A DNA stretch of 20,720 nucleotides from DP-20 sp964539925 (GCA_964539925.1 CAZILB010000061.1:1-20720), one strand, 5' to 3'. Shown: positions 1-7,665, numbered from the stretch's first letter. Notes: generated by a model not told the origin, from the sequence alone. A program made the numbers and translations.

Positions 1-14
1 CAGAGTCCGAAACG

Positions 15-65
15 TTGAACCCTTCGCCAAGCTCAGGACAGGCTTTGAACCTTGAACTTTTGAAC
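15..65. repeat. Intergenic repeat phrase: four TTGAAC hexamers around a REP-like half-palindrome
   Basis: Four copies of TTGAAC are visible at 15-20, 45-50, 52-57 and 60-65. Between the first two lies CCTTCGCCAAGCTCAGGACA at 21-40. A close variant of that phrase occurs in inverted orientation at 7760-7780. I recognise this type of phrase as one that recurs in intergenic DNA of many GC-rich bacterial genomes, from memory and without a search. It lies just past the stop codon of the minus-strand oxidoreductase and could influence transcript ends, but no clear terminator hairpin with a T-run is visible. Confidence 0.5.
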
Positions 66-76
66 GGACTGATTGT

Positions 77-1558
77 CTAGTCTAACTCGGGGCGGTTGGG
101 TTTGCCAATAAAGCCAGGGCCGAAGCCGGCTTCGTGGGCGGCCCAGGCGCCGGCGACTCGACCGCTGAAAATCGAAGGGCCGAGCATGGTGCCTTCGAGG
201 CCGGCCTTGCCGTTGATATGGCCGCCGGCCATGCCCGCGACTTCGCCGGCCGCGTAGAGACCGGGAATCGGCTCGAAATATTTATTGAGTACGCGGCAGC
301 GCAGATCGGTCTTGACGCCGCCGAAATTCTTTCGCGCCAGCGGAAAAATCTGAATCGCGTAGTAGGGCGGCGTGTCGAATTTCTTCGAGCCCTTGAGCGA
401 TTTGCCGAACTTCGGCTCTTTTTCCAAGCCGGCGTCGAAACACTTGTTGTATTCTTCGATCTCCGAAAGAAAATTCTTGAGATCCTCCACGCCGGTTTTC
501 TTGCCCAGTTCTTCGAGGGTGTCGGCTTTCTTGATGTAGGGCGAATTATTGAGCAGCTCTTCGACCTTGGCGCGGTCGATGACCTCGCCGCGGCGATAGT
601 AGGGGTCGGCGACGTCGATCTTCGCCAGCATCGGCGTGTCGGCGATGGCCCAGGCATGGGGCGGATTCTGCGCCAGCAAGGCGGGAGAGGCAGAGGCGCC
701 GCCGGTGAGCGATTCGTTGTGGAAGCGTCTGCCCTGCTGGTTGAACCAGATGTAGCCGGGCGCCATGCGGAACACGAGGCCGCGCCTTTGGCGCGGGTCG
801 CGGTAGTCCGGCGTGGCGTAGACGTAAAACCAGATATGCTCCATGTGAGTGAGATAGCCGCCCAGCTCCTGTACCAACTTGTGGCCTTCACCTTTGGCAC
901 CGAAGCCGGAACCTTCCATGACTTTGAATCGTTTGAACTCGGGGCGGTACTGCAAAACCATTTCGAGATTGGAGTTGAAACCGCCGGTGGCGACCACCAC
1001 GGCTTTGCTGTGAATGTCGAAGGACTCGCCGTTTCGCGTCGCGGCGAGGCCGCAGACCCGGCCGTCGCTGGTCAGCAGCTTGCCGGCGCTGGTCGAAGTC
1101 ATGATCGAGATGCCCGGTGTCGCCTCGGCGGTCTTGATCAGCGCGGTCATCAAACCAAGGCCGTTATTGTCCGGCCGGTGCCAGCGCAGCACGCGGTTGC
1201 CCTCCTGAAATTTCATGTCGACCCATTTGGCGCCGCAGCTCTCGGCCCAGTGGTAAAGATCGTGAAGCGTGTGTTCGAGATAGTAGCGAGCCCAGACTTC
1301 GTCGGCCGCGCCGCCGCCCCACTTCACCCAGTCTTCGAAAGCCATATCGGGCGTGTCCTGAACGCCTTGTGACTTTTGCAGAGGGGTGCCGACGATGCAG
1401 CAGCCGCCGCCCGAGATGGCCGCGGTGCCGCCGCACTCGGCCGACTGTTCGAGGACAAGCGCCTTGCCCCCGGCCCGCGCCACTTCGATGGCCGCCGGTA
1501 TGCCCGCGCCGCCGCCGCCGATGATCGCCACGTCGGTTTTCAAAACTTCTCCGCTCAT
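77..1558 (-). CDS. FAD-dependent oxidoreductase, fumarate reductase / ketosteroid dehydrogenase-like (FAD_binding_2 family)
   Basis: This 493-residue flavoprotein has an N-terminal Rossmann FAD site (VAIIGGGGAGIPAA, residues about 10-23) and the second dinucleotide-contact segment VVVATGGF near residue 190. Its C-terminal FAD cap reads GLYAAGEVAGMAGGHINGKAGLEG, of which AAGE and the Gly-rich turn are the key parts. This layout is typical of soluble fumarate reductase, 3-ketosteroid-delta1-dehydrogenase and tricarballylate dehydrogenase relatives, which insert or remove a C=C bond next to a carbonyl or carboxylate. No signal peptide or haem motif is visible, so a cytoplasmic enzyme is likely. 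The ATG at 1558 is preceded by AAGGAG seven bases upstream. It is the last gene of the minus-strand catabolic cluster, separated from the CoA ligase by an amidohydrolase remnant. The family is secure; the substrate is not identifiable. Confidence 0.88.
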   Translation of the reverse strand: MSGEVLKTDVAIIGGGGAGIPAAIEVARAGGKALVLEQSAECGGTAAISGGGCCIVGTPLQKSQGVQDTPDMAFEDWVKWGGGAADEVWARYYLEHTLHDLYHWAESCGAKWVDMKFQEGNRVLRWHRPDNNGLGLMTALIKTAEATPGISIMTSTSAGKLLTSDGRVCGLAATRNGESFDIHSKAVVVATGGFNSNLEMVLQYRPEFKRFKVMEGSGFGAKGEGHKLVQELGGYLTHMEHIWFYVYATPDYRDPRQRRGLVFRMAPGYIWFNQQGRRFHNESLTGGASASPALLAQNPPHAWAIADTPMLAKIDVADPYYRRGEVIDRAKVEELLNNSPYIKKADTLEELGKKTGVEDLKNFLSEIEEYNKCFDAGLEKEPKFGKSLKGSKKFDTPPYYAIQIFPLARKNFGGVKTDLRCRVLNKYFEPIPGLYAAGEVAGMAGGHINGKAGLEGTMLGPSIFSGRVAGAWAAHEAGFGPGFIGKPNRPELD

Positions 1559-1592
1559 AACAAGCTCCTTGGAACAATCTTACGTTGGTGTA

Positions 1593-1799
1593 TCACCGCG
1601 CTCGGCGGCCGGTCAACTCGGGAAAGCGGTCGAGTACGCCGCCGCTCAGGAGCGCGGTGAATGCCATGAGCAAAGGCACATGGAAGGCGATGACACCGGA
1701 AGGGTAAATGTGCGAGTAGAGATTATTCACCGACGGACAGGACCAGCCGACGTGGACGCCCAAAGCGAGATATTCTTCGCGCAGGGCCGCGTAGAACGG
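1593..1799 (-). pseudogene. Remnant of an amidohydrolase (PF04909-type) gene, internal segment only
   Basis: Between the CoA ligase stop and the FAD oxidoreductase start, the minus strand has an uninterrupted 68-codon frame bounded by TAA at 1802-1800 and TGA at 1595-1593. Its translation contains LGVHVGWSCP followed about 25 residues later by AFTALLSGGVLDRFPEL. By memory this matches the middle of amidohydrolase-2 family proteins: a metal-ligand His after a beta strand, then a helix ending in SGV..RFP.L. The normal continuation after RFP.L is absent and the frame ends in TGRRAR. There is no start codon in a sensible place, and roughly 80 percent of a normal 300-400 residue protein is missing. 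I infer a deleted gene that once sat in this operon. The alternative, chance resemblance, is unlikely given the two consecutive family-like blocks. Confidence 0.6.
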
Positions 1800-1816
1800 T
1801 TACAAAGCGGAAGGGC

Positions 1817-3388
1817 TCACAGCGCAGCGCGGAGGATTTTCCCGAGCGGGCTTTTGGGCAAGCGGTCGGCGAAGTCGATTTTGTGCGGGAGTTTGTAAGG
1901 TGCGATTTGAGAACGCAAAACGCCCCGGATGTTTTCCCCCAACTCCTCCGAAGGCCGAAAGCCATCGGCAAGGACGACCACGGCGCGAATCTTGTTTCCG
2001 ATATCGGCGTCGGGTTCGGCGACGACCGCGGCTTCGACGACGGCCGGATGCTTTTGCAGCGCGTTCTCGATTTCCGTGGGCGAGATGAAGATACCGCGGC
2101 ACTTGAAGCAGTCGTCGCGCCGTCCGGCGATAAAAAAATAGCCATCGCTGTCCCGATAGGCGAGATCGCCGGTCAAATACCAACCGTTCTGGATCACTGC
2201 CGCTGTGCGCTCGGGATCGTTGTAGTAACCGAGAAAAAGCTCCGGGTCTCGGGTGGAGATCGCGAATTGGCCGATCTCGCCGGGGGCCACCGGGCGAAGC
2301 TCGTCGTCCAAGATCGCGACTTCAACTCCTGGCAGCAGTTTTCCCACCGATCCGGGCTTGACGGGATGGCGCACGCCATGGCCGATGACGAGCTGATATT
2401 CAGAGACGCCGTAATGCTCGTAGAGTTCCGAGCCGACGCGCCGCTTCCATTCGCGATAAGTTGTTTCGCGCAAGGCTTCGCCGGTGGAATGGGCGCAACG
2501 CAGGCTGCTGAAATCATGCTGTTTTTCAAAATCGGGCGTGGCGAGCAGGCGGCGATAAACCGTCGCCACCGAGTGCAGCACCGTGACGCGGTATTTTTCC
2601 ACGGCGGCGAGAATATTTTCCGGGGTGGCGCGGCCGGAAAGCACGGCGCCGGTCACGCCATTTCGTAGCGGAAAAAGCAAGTTGTGGCCGAGCGCGCTGA
2701 TAAAGCTCCATTCGCCGGTGGCGAGCACGACATCGTTCGGCTGTGGCGGCAGACGGTAGCGGTTTAAATCGCCGGCGGCAACGAGCCAACGGTGGGCGTG
2801 AACGATGCCTTTCGGCCGGCCGGTGGTGCCCGACGTGTAGACGATGAAGGCGGGCTCGTCCGCGCTCGTATCTGCTGCTGGCATCGCTGCCGCCACACTC
2901 GCACTCAACGCCTCGAACGGGACCTCATATCCTTCCGCGCCGCCGGCAGAGACGACCTGGCGGACGAGGCCGGTCGCATTCAATGCGCGGACGGCATCGG
3001 CGCGGGAGGCTTCCGTAAAGATCACCGCGGGCCGGGTTTGCTCCAACACAATTCGTAGCTCGACTGCGGTGAGGAGAGAATTGACCAGCGCGGGAACGGC
3101 GCCCAGCCTTACGGCGGCGAGAAACGCGGCGGCGAACTCAACGGAGTTGCCTATCTTGATCAGCACCAGATCGCCGCGGCGGATACCTAGGTGCGTCATG
3201 CCTGCGGCAACGGCGTTGACCTTCTGGTGTAGAGCGCGGTAAGTCACCGCTCCTTGCTCGCCGATGAGCGCGATCTTGGATGCGCTGCCGGCGGTGACCA
3301 TGGCGTCGAGGGCTTCAGCGGCAAGGTTAAGTTGCGCGGGTGCGCGGCGATAACCGGGCCACGGTGGTTCTGACCTGCCCATGTTCAC
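1817..3388 (-). CDS. Acyl/aryl-CoA ligase (AMP-binding family, benzoate-CoA-ligase-like)
   Basis: This 523-residue adenylate-forming enzyme activates a carboxylic acid to its CoA thioester through an acyl-AMP. Visible motifs are the P-loop YTSGTTGRPKG (residues 184-194), STGEAL followed by YEHYGVSE (the A5 region), and YLTGD. The hinge is RRDDCFKCRG, less usual than the common DD.IK.SG. The C-terminal catalytic lysine is K517 in PKSPLGK. The order of motifs and the STGEAL...W block resemble benzoate/aryl-CoA ligases more than acetyl-CoA synthetase. The start may be GTG at 3388, which overlaps the upstream hydratase stop as GTGA, or ATG two codons later at 3382. Either implies translational coupling to the hydratase gene. 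The substrate is unknown; an aromatic or unsaturated acid is my inference from neighbours. Confidence 0.9.
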   Translation of the reverse strand: MNMGRSEPPWPGYRRAPAQLNLAAEALDAMVTAGSASKIALIGEQGAVTYRALHQKVNAVAAGMTHLGIRRGDLVLIKIGNSVEFAAAFLAAVRLGAVPALVNSLLTAVELRIVLEQTRPAVIFTEASRADAVRALNATGLVRQVVSAGGAEGYEVPFEALSASVAAAMPAADTSADEPAFIVYTSGTTGRPKGIVHAHRWLVAAGDLNRYRLPPQPNDVVLATGEWSFISALGHNLLFPLRNGVTGAVLSGRATPENILAAVEKYRVTVLHSVATVYRRLLATPDFEKQHDFSSLRCAHSTGEALRETTYREWKRRVGSELYEHYGVSEYQLVIGHGVRHPVKPGSVGKLLPGVEVAILDDELRPVAPGEIGQFAISTRDPELFLGYYNDPERTAAVIQNGWYLTGDLAYRDSDGYFFIAGRRDDCFKCRGIFISPTEIENALQKHPAVVEAAVVAEPDADIGNKIRAVVVLADGFRPSEELGENIRGVLRSQIAPYKLPHKIDFADRLPKSPLGKILRAAL

Positions 3389-4299
3389 TTCGTCGATTTC
3401 TTGGCGGGATCTTGGGCGGGAAACGGCCAGCCGGCGCTGTAGGGATCGGCGTAGCGCGGCGGGCGCTTTTCGACGAAGGCGCGCATGCCTTCCTGGCAGT
3501 CCTTGGAGCGGGTGATCTCGAGCACGGCTTCGAGCTCCTGTTGGTAGCCTTCATCGGTGCGATTGAAGTTCCAGTACATCTTCACCAGCCGCTTGGCCTG
3601 GCGGACGGATAGATAGGGGTTCGCGGCAATCTTTCCGGCAAGGGCAAACGCGGTATCCATGAGCCGATCTTGCGGCACCACCTCTTCCACCAGGCCGATG
3701 CGTTCGGCTTCCCTGGCGTCGATGATCTCGCCGGTGAGGATCAGGCGCATGGCTCGGCCGATGCCGACCAGCTTGGGCAGATTGCGCGAGCCGCCGCTTT
3801 CGGGAACGAAACCGGCAGGCACGGCGACTTCGCCGAAGCGGGCATTCTCGGAAGCGATGCGAATGTCGCAGAGGGTCGCCATTTCGAGGCCGATGCCGAC
3901 GGCGGGGCCGTTGATCGCCGCAATTGTCACCTGCGGCAGATCTTCGAGCTTGCGCATGGCGCTCTGTAAAATTTTATGGCGCAGATCGTTGAAGAAATAT
4001 TCGGCCATCTCTTTGTACGGCCCGGTGATGCCCATGGAGCCTTCGAAGGCGCCGAGCGCTTCGCCTTCGGACTTGAGATCGCCGCCGGCGCAGAAACCGC
4101 GGCCGGCGCCGGTGAGGATCACGACCTTGATGATCGAGTTACGGGCGATTTCGTTGCACAGGGCGTCGAGCTCCAGGCGCATGAGCGGATCGACGGCGTT
4201 CAAGCGCTCCGGACGATTGAGCGTGATGACGCCGATGCAGGGCTCGCCGGGATTTTGCGGGTTGTCATGCACCGACCACTTCAGGGCTTTGTAATCCAT
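3385..4299 (-). CDS. Enoyl-CoA hydratase/isomerase (crotonase superfamily)
   Basis: This 304-residue crotonase-fold protein should act on an acyl-CoA made by the adjacent ligase. The oxyanion-hole segments are GFCAGGDL (68-75) and NGPAVGIGLEM (130-140). Of the two glutamates of classical enoyl-CoA hydratase, the first is present (E139 in GLEMATLCD). The second position is alanine (A159 in FGEVAVPAG), while an acidic residue, E167, sits in VPESGG where PaaG-type isomerases carry Asp. It may therefore be an isomerase or lyase rather than a hydratase. It is somewhat longer than the usual 260 residues, with a proline-rich C-terminal tail ending KKSTK. GAGGAG lies just upstream of the ATG. It is the second gene of the cluster, 80 bp after ubiD, and overlaps the ligase start by 4 bp. 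Confidence 0.9.
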   Translation of the reverse strand: MDYKALKWSVHDNPQNPGEPCIGVITLNRPERLNAVDPLMRLELDALCNEIARNSIIKVVILTGAGRGFCAGGDLKSEGEALGAFEGSMGITGPYKEMAEYFFNDLRHKILQSAMRKLEDLPQVTIAAINGPAVGIGLEMATLCDIRIASENARFGEVAVPAGFVPESGGSRNLPKLVGIGRAMRLILTGEIIDAREAERIGLVEEVVPQDRLMDTAFALAGKIAANPYLSVRQAKRLVKMYWNFNRTDEGYQQELEAVLEITRSKDCQEGMRAFVEKRPPRYADPYSAGWPFPAQDPAKKSTK

Positions 4300-4326
4300 A
4301 AAATTCTCCTCGGGGGGACGGCCTTA

Positions 4327-4345
4327 TTCGTGTTCGTGGTTCGTG
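4327..4345. repeat. Triple TTCGTG micro-repeat in the ubiD-hydratase spacer
   Basis: Three TTCGTG hexamers occur at 4327-4332, 4333-4338 and 4340-4345. They lie in the 80-bp spacer between the decarboxylase stop and the hydratase start. This short direct repeat has no clear role. Similar phrases are common in intergenic DNA of some GC-rich environmental genomes, from memory. Confidence 0.4.
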
Positions 4346-4379
4346 ATCCTGTTCGGAAGAAGCAGCCGTGCCGGATCGG

Positions 4380-6026
4380 CTATTTTTCTTTCTGGTGTCC
4401 GTAGTAGGAAGTATTGACGGCGACTTCGTCGGTACGCTTGCGCTCGCGGGCGATTTTTTCGCCTGTCTCCCAGAATTTGCCGGCGACGGCGAGCCCCGCT
4501 TCGACATCCAGCTCCGCATTCCAGTCGCCCAGGGAATAGCCGAACCAGGGCGATTCGGGTTCGAGCTTGGGCAGCTCAAGTCTCTCCCAAAGCTTTCGCG
4601 CCCGCTCCATATACTCTTTTTTCGGCAGAGATATCGGCGGAAAGGTCTCTTTCAAGGTGGCATCCCAAAGCAGGCAGGAATCGTCCGCGGCGCCGCGAGC
4701 ATCGTGGCGCGGCGCATGGCCGATATCCGTGCCGCGGATGATCTGCACGTCGCGGTGCGGCTGCGAGCGGTAGCCCAGGGCCCAAAATACGGCGTCGAGA
4801 TTGTCCGGGTCGATGTCCTCGTCGACACCGATGACGATCTTCGACATCGACGGACGAAAGGTCACCGCACCCATGAGAGCGCGCCAGACTTCCGCCTGGG
4901 TCGGTTTGTGCATTTGAATGATGGTGAGTTTTTGCGTCGCCGTGAGCGGCTCGTGCAGCATGACCCGGGTCACGCACTTGATGCCGAGCACGTTCTTCAA
5001 GTGATCGAGGTAGAGCGGCTCGTAGGCCATCTTTTTGATGACGCTGGATTCCGACGGCGTCACCTGGCTAATGATCGAACAGAGTATCGCCTTTTTGCGC
5101 CGCGTGATGGCCGTGACCTCCATATACGGGTTGTATTCCTTGGGATTGACATGGCCGTGGGACTCGCCGAAGGGCGCTTCGGGTTCGAGAAATTCAGTGG
5201 AAACATATCCTTCGATAATGATTTCGGCGTCCGCGGGCACCATCAGCGGCACGGTTTTGGCTTTGACGACTCGAATTGGCGCCTTGACCAGACCACCGGC
5301 GACGGCGAATTCGTCCACGTCGTAGTTGAGCTTTTGCGCCGCGACGTAGGATATTGCCGGCACGCCGCCGATGCACAAGGCGGCGGGCATCTTCTCGCCG
5401 CGGGCGCGGTATTTCTCCCAGTGGATGTAAATGCCCTGGCCCAGCTCCAACGACGGGTTGCAGCCCACTCGGTCTCGCGCCTTGATCATCGCGCGGTAGG
5501 TGCCGATGTTGTGAATGCCGTTGTCGGGATCTTTCGTGATGTAGTGGGCCGCGCTGATATAGGGCGCGTTGTCCCAGCCCGGAGTCGAGATCGGCACGGG
5601 AATGGCGTCGAGTCCCTGGCCGGGGACCTGAAGATCGCGACCCTCAATCACGACTTCATGAACCGGAGCGGCTTCGGAGGAAATTTCCACCGGCGCGACC
5701 GGGTTGGTTTTGGCCTCAGCCCAAAGTTGATTTACTTTCGTGGGATCTGAACCCAGGCCGATACCGTAAATCTGTCGATTGGCGGCGAGGACGCCGATGG
5801 CTACCGGTATGTCATAGGTGTTGCCCTGTGCGTCGATGGGCTTTTCGAACAGAAAGGCCTTGCGGTCTTTTTCTTTGATGCCGCCGCGAAACTGCCAGCG
5901 CACCAGAGGGTGCATCTCTCGATCTTTGCAAACGGGCTCGTCAATGCGCACAAGCAGGCCTTCGCGCTCAAGCCGTTCTAAATGATCGTGAAGGTCGGGA
6001 TAACACCGCGGCGCAACTGGGTTCAT
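4380..6026 (-). CDS. UbiD-family decarboxylase (prenyl-FMN dependent)
   Basis: This 548-residue protein belongs to the UbiD family, which reversibly decarboxylates aromatic or alpha,beta-unsaturated acids using prenylated FMN. Visible features are HNIGTYR (N173 and R178, cofactor and catalytic region) and the acidic pair in EPEAPFGESHGHV (E283 and E288). Together these supply the family's E-R-E type constellation. A late DATLK..FPP segment matches the DAT..WPGE region of E. coli UbiD. Length and motif order are normal. The family depends on a UbiX-type prenyltransferase, which is not in this window. ATG at 6026 follows GGGAGC. As the first gene of the minus-strand cluster with a CoA ligase and crotonase, a catabolic role is more likely than ubiquinone synthesis. 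The substrate is undetermined. Confidence 0.92.
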   Translation of the reverse strand: MNPVAPRCYPDLHDHLERLEREGLLVRIDEPVCKDREMHPLVRWQFRGGIKEKDRKAFLFEKPIDAQGNTYDIPVAIGVLAANRQIYGIGLGSDPTKVNQLWAEAKTNPVAPVEISSEAAPVHEVVIEGRDLQVPGQGLDAIPVPISTPGWDNAPYISAAHYITKDPDNGIHNIGTYRAMIKARDRVGCNPSLELGQGIYIHWEKYRARGEKMPAALCIGGVPAISYVAAQKLNYDVDEFAVAGGLVKAPIRVVKAKTVPLMVPADAEIIIEGYVSTEFLEPEAPFGESHGHVNPKEYNPYMEVTAITRRKKAILCSIISQVTPSESSVIKKMAYEPLYLDHLKNVLGIKCVTRVMLHEPLTATQKLTIIQMHKPTQAEVWRALMGAVTFRPSMSKIVIGVDEDIDPDNLDAVFWALGYRSQPHRDVQIIRGTDIGHAPRHDARGAADDSCLLWDATLKETFPPISLPKKEYMERARKLWERLELPKLEPESPWFGYSLGDWNAELDVEAGLAVAGKFWETGEKIARERKRTDEVAVNTSYYGHQKEK

Positions 6027-6129
6027 CGCTAGCTCCCTCGAAACACTGTAAAAATCGAGTGGGAGGAAGCGTATAACAATCGCCCATTACGGTAAAGCCG
6101 CGGTCGGCAGGCGACGCCAAGACTCTAAT

Positions 6130-6151
6130 CCTTGGATGGACCTTGGATGGG
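6130..6151. repeat. 11-bp tandem duplication
   Basis: CCTTGGATGGA at 6130-6140 is followed directly by CCTTGGATGGG at 6141-6151, differing only in the last base. The second unit is also the first part of the 55-bp segment duplicated across the gap. Confidence 0.85.
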
Positions 6152-6195
6152 TTCTCGCCTTGTGGATTCCCAGGGCCTCTGTTAATGACAGGAAT
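6141..6195 (+). repeat. 55-bp exact repeat, copy 1 (left gap edge)
   Basis: These 55 bases end exactly at the first N and are identical to 6296-6350, which begin exactly after the last N. The likely cause is unmerged overlapping contig ends, since 55 is a common assembler k-mer size. A genuine tandem repeat spanning the gap is the alternative. Confidence 0.9.
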
Positions 6196-6295
6196 NNNNN
6201 NNNNNNNNNNNNNNNNNNNNNNNNNNNNNNNNNNNNNNNNNNNNNNNNNNNNNNNNNNNNNNNNNNNNNNNNNNNNNNNNNNNNNNNNNNNNNNN
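6196..6295. other. Assembly gap (100 N)
   Basis: One hundred consecutive Ns are present. This is the conventional length for a scaffold gap of unknown size, so real distance across it cannot be read. Confidence 0.99.
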
Positions 6296-6350
6296 CCTTG
6301 GATGGGTTCTCGCCTTGTGGATTCCCAGGGCCTCTGTTAATGACAGGAAT
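6296..6350 (+). repeat. 55-bp exact repeat, copy 2 (right gap edge)
   Basis: This is the identical counterpart of 6141-6195. It ends nine bases before the MFS transporter start codon and includes CTGT-TAATG-ACAG, a short 4-bp dyad. If the gap is an artefact, only one of the two copies exists in the genome. Confidence 0.9.
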
Positions 6351-6359
6351 TGATTTTTC

Positions 6360-7595
6360 ATGCGTTTCTCGCCCACACCCTGGCTCGTCGCTGGCATTGC
6401 GTTCGTGGTTCTCGGTATTTCCCGGGGTATTCACACCTCTTTCGGCGTGTTCAACGTGGCGCTGCTCGACACCTTCGGCTGGAGCCGCGGTGCCACGGCC
6501 GGGATTTTTTCCGTCGTCCTCGTCGTCGATGCCGTGCTCTCGCCGGTGGTGGGTTATCTGCTGGACCGCTACGGCACCCGGCGCATCGCTCTGGCCGGCT
6601 GCTTCGCTCTTGTCTTCGGGTTGCTCCTCAGCAGCCAGGTGACGGCGCTCTGGCAGTTGTATATTTCCTTCGGTTTGGTCCTGGCGGTCGGTTTTACCTT
6701 CGCCGGCATGGTGCCCCATGTTTTTTTGATCTCCGAATGGTTTTCATCCAATCGCGCCTCCGCCATCGGGTTTGTCTATGCCGGCACCGGCGTCGGGCTC
6801 ATGGTGCTCGCGCCATTGAGCGAGTGGTTGATGTCCGGTTACGGCTGGGCGAGAGCGTTGCAGATTTACGCCGCCGTGGTTTTTTTCGTGCTCCTGCCGA
6901 TGGTGTGGGTGTTCTACCAGCATGGTCCCCACGGCGAAAGGCTCAAGCAACGCGGTGTGAAAACCGAAGCAGGACCCGAGTGGTCGGCGAAGCTGGCGCT
7001 CAAGAGCTTGCAGTTCTGGCTGTTGTTTATTGCGCGCGTGGCGGCGGCGTCGGGCACGACGGTGATCATCACCCATCAGGTGGCCCATGTGGTGGACGTG
7101 GGTTTCAGCAAGTTGCTGTCGGCCTCCGCCTTCGGTCTCGCCGGCATCACCAGCAGTTTTGGGCGGGTGATCTTCGGCTTCATTGCCGATCGCTTGTCGA
7201 AGCAGGCGGCTTATACGCTCAACATTGGCATGACCGTTATCGGTGTTGGTGCGCTGATGATTTTGAGCGACCCCAGCCAGCTCTGGCTGCTCTATGTCTA
7301 CGTGATCTTCTTCGGCATCGGCTTCGGTTCGCGGGCGGTGATCTTCTCGGCGCTTACCGCGGATATCTTTTCCGGCAAAGGCTTCGGCGCGATACTCGGT
7401 TACTCCACCGTGGCCGTCGGCGTCGGCGGCGCGCTCGGCTCCTGGCTGGGCGGCGTTTTGCACGACTGGACCGGGAGCTATCTACTCGCCTTTGGTATTT
7501 CGGCAGGTGTCTTGGCGATATCCGATGTCTGTATTTGGCTTGCGGTGGTGCCGGCGGTGGCCGCCTGTGACAAACGGCTGTGGCGACAGAAGTGA
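6360..7595 (+). CDS. MFS transporter, monocarboxylate / oxalate-formate antiporter-like
   Basis: This 411-residue integral inner-membrane protein is almost wholly hydrophobic, with about 12 predicted membrane segments and a polar central loop near residues 185-220. The MFS motif A reads GYLLDRYGTRR (65-75) between helices 2 and 3, and a related GFIADRLSK occurs in the second half. The N-terminal block GVFNVALLDTFGWSR resembles monocarboxylate-porter and oxalate/formate antiporter relatives, which often carry small organic or aromatic acids. The ATG at 6360 is nine bases after the second gap-edge repeat; AGGAA upstream is a weak, distant Shine-Dalgarno. It faces away from the ubiD cluster, so substrate uptake for that pathway is a reasonable guess but unproven. 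Confidence 0.88.
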   Translation: MRFSPTPWLVAGIAFVVLGISRGIHTSFGVFNVALLDTFGWSRGATAGIFSVVLVVDAVLSPVVGYLLDRYGTRRIALAGCFALVFGLLLSSQVTALWQLYISFGLVLAVGFTFAGMVPHVFLISEWFSSNRASAIGFVYAGTGVGLMVLAPLSEWLMSGYGWARALQIYAAVVFFVLLPMVWVFYQHGPHGERLKQRGVKTEAGPEWSAKLALKSLQFWLLFIARVAAASGTTVIITHQVAHVVDVGFSKLLSASAFGLAGITSSFGRVIFGFIADRLSKQAAYTLNIGMTVIGVGALMILSDPSQLWLLYVYVIFFGIGFGSRAVIFSALTADIFSGKGFGAILGYSTVAVGVGGALGSWLGGVLHDWTGSYLLAFGISAGVLAISDVCIWLAVVPAVAACDKRLWRQK

Positions 7596-7621
7596 ACTCG
7601 TTCAAGCCGTTCGGCCTCATT

Positions 7622-7665
7622 CTTCCCCGTGTTCCAAACGGTTTGCTTGAGCGGCCGCGGGGAAG
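7622..7665. repeat. Inverted repeat CTTCCCCG / CGGGGAAG, possible MFS transcript end
   Basis: CTTCCCCG (7622-7629) and CGGGGAAG (7658-7665) are perfect reverse complements 28 bases apart. A small CAAAC-G-GTTTG palindrome lies between them. The element begins 26 bases after the MFS stop. It lacks a T-run, so it is at best a poor intrinsic terminator. Confidence 0.4.

Larger units (their letters stand above)
6027..6359. other. Divergent intergenic region ubiD / MFS transporter, interrupted by scaffold gap
   Basis: This 333-base stretch separates the divergent ubiD and MFS genes and should hold both promoters. It contains an 11-bp tandem repeat, two exact 55-bp copies and 100 Ns. On the minus strand TTATAC (plus 6071-6076) could be a -10 for ubiD, but no properly spaced -35 partner was found. 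AGGAA about 12 bases before the MFS ATG is a weak ribosome binding site. No gene was found here. Confidence 0.7.

Noticed and set aside
134..1372. 412-codon plus-strand open frame opposite the FAD oxidoreductase
   Set aside because: It lacks family motifs, has no ribosome site and is a mirror of a clearly real flavoprotein in GC-rich DNA.
4368..5750. 460-codon plus-strand open frame opposite ubiD
   Set aside because: It is an antisense shadow produced by GC-rich third positions. The UbiD frame has conserved catalytic motifs and a Shine-Dalgarno; this one has neither.
6071..6076. TTATAC on the minus strand as -10 of a ubiD promoter
   Set aside because: The only plausible -35 (TTTACC) is 14-15 bases away, too close, so it is not listed as a promoter.
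6136..6642. Open frames running through the N gap
   Set aside because: They are created by translating Ns and the duplicated gap edges; no homology or start context supports them.
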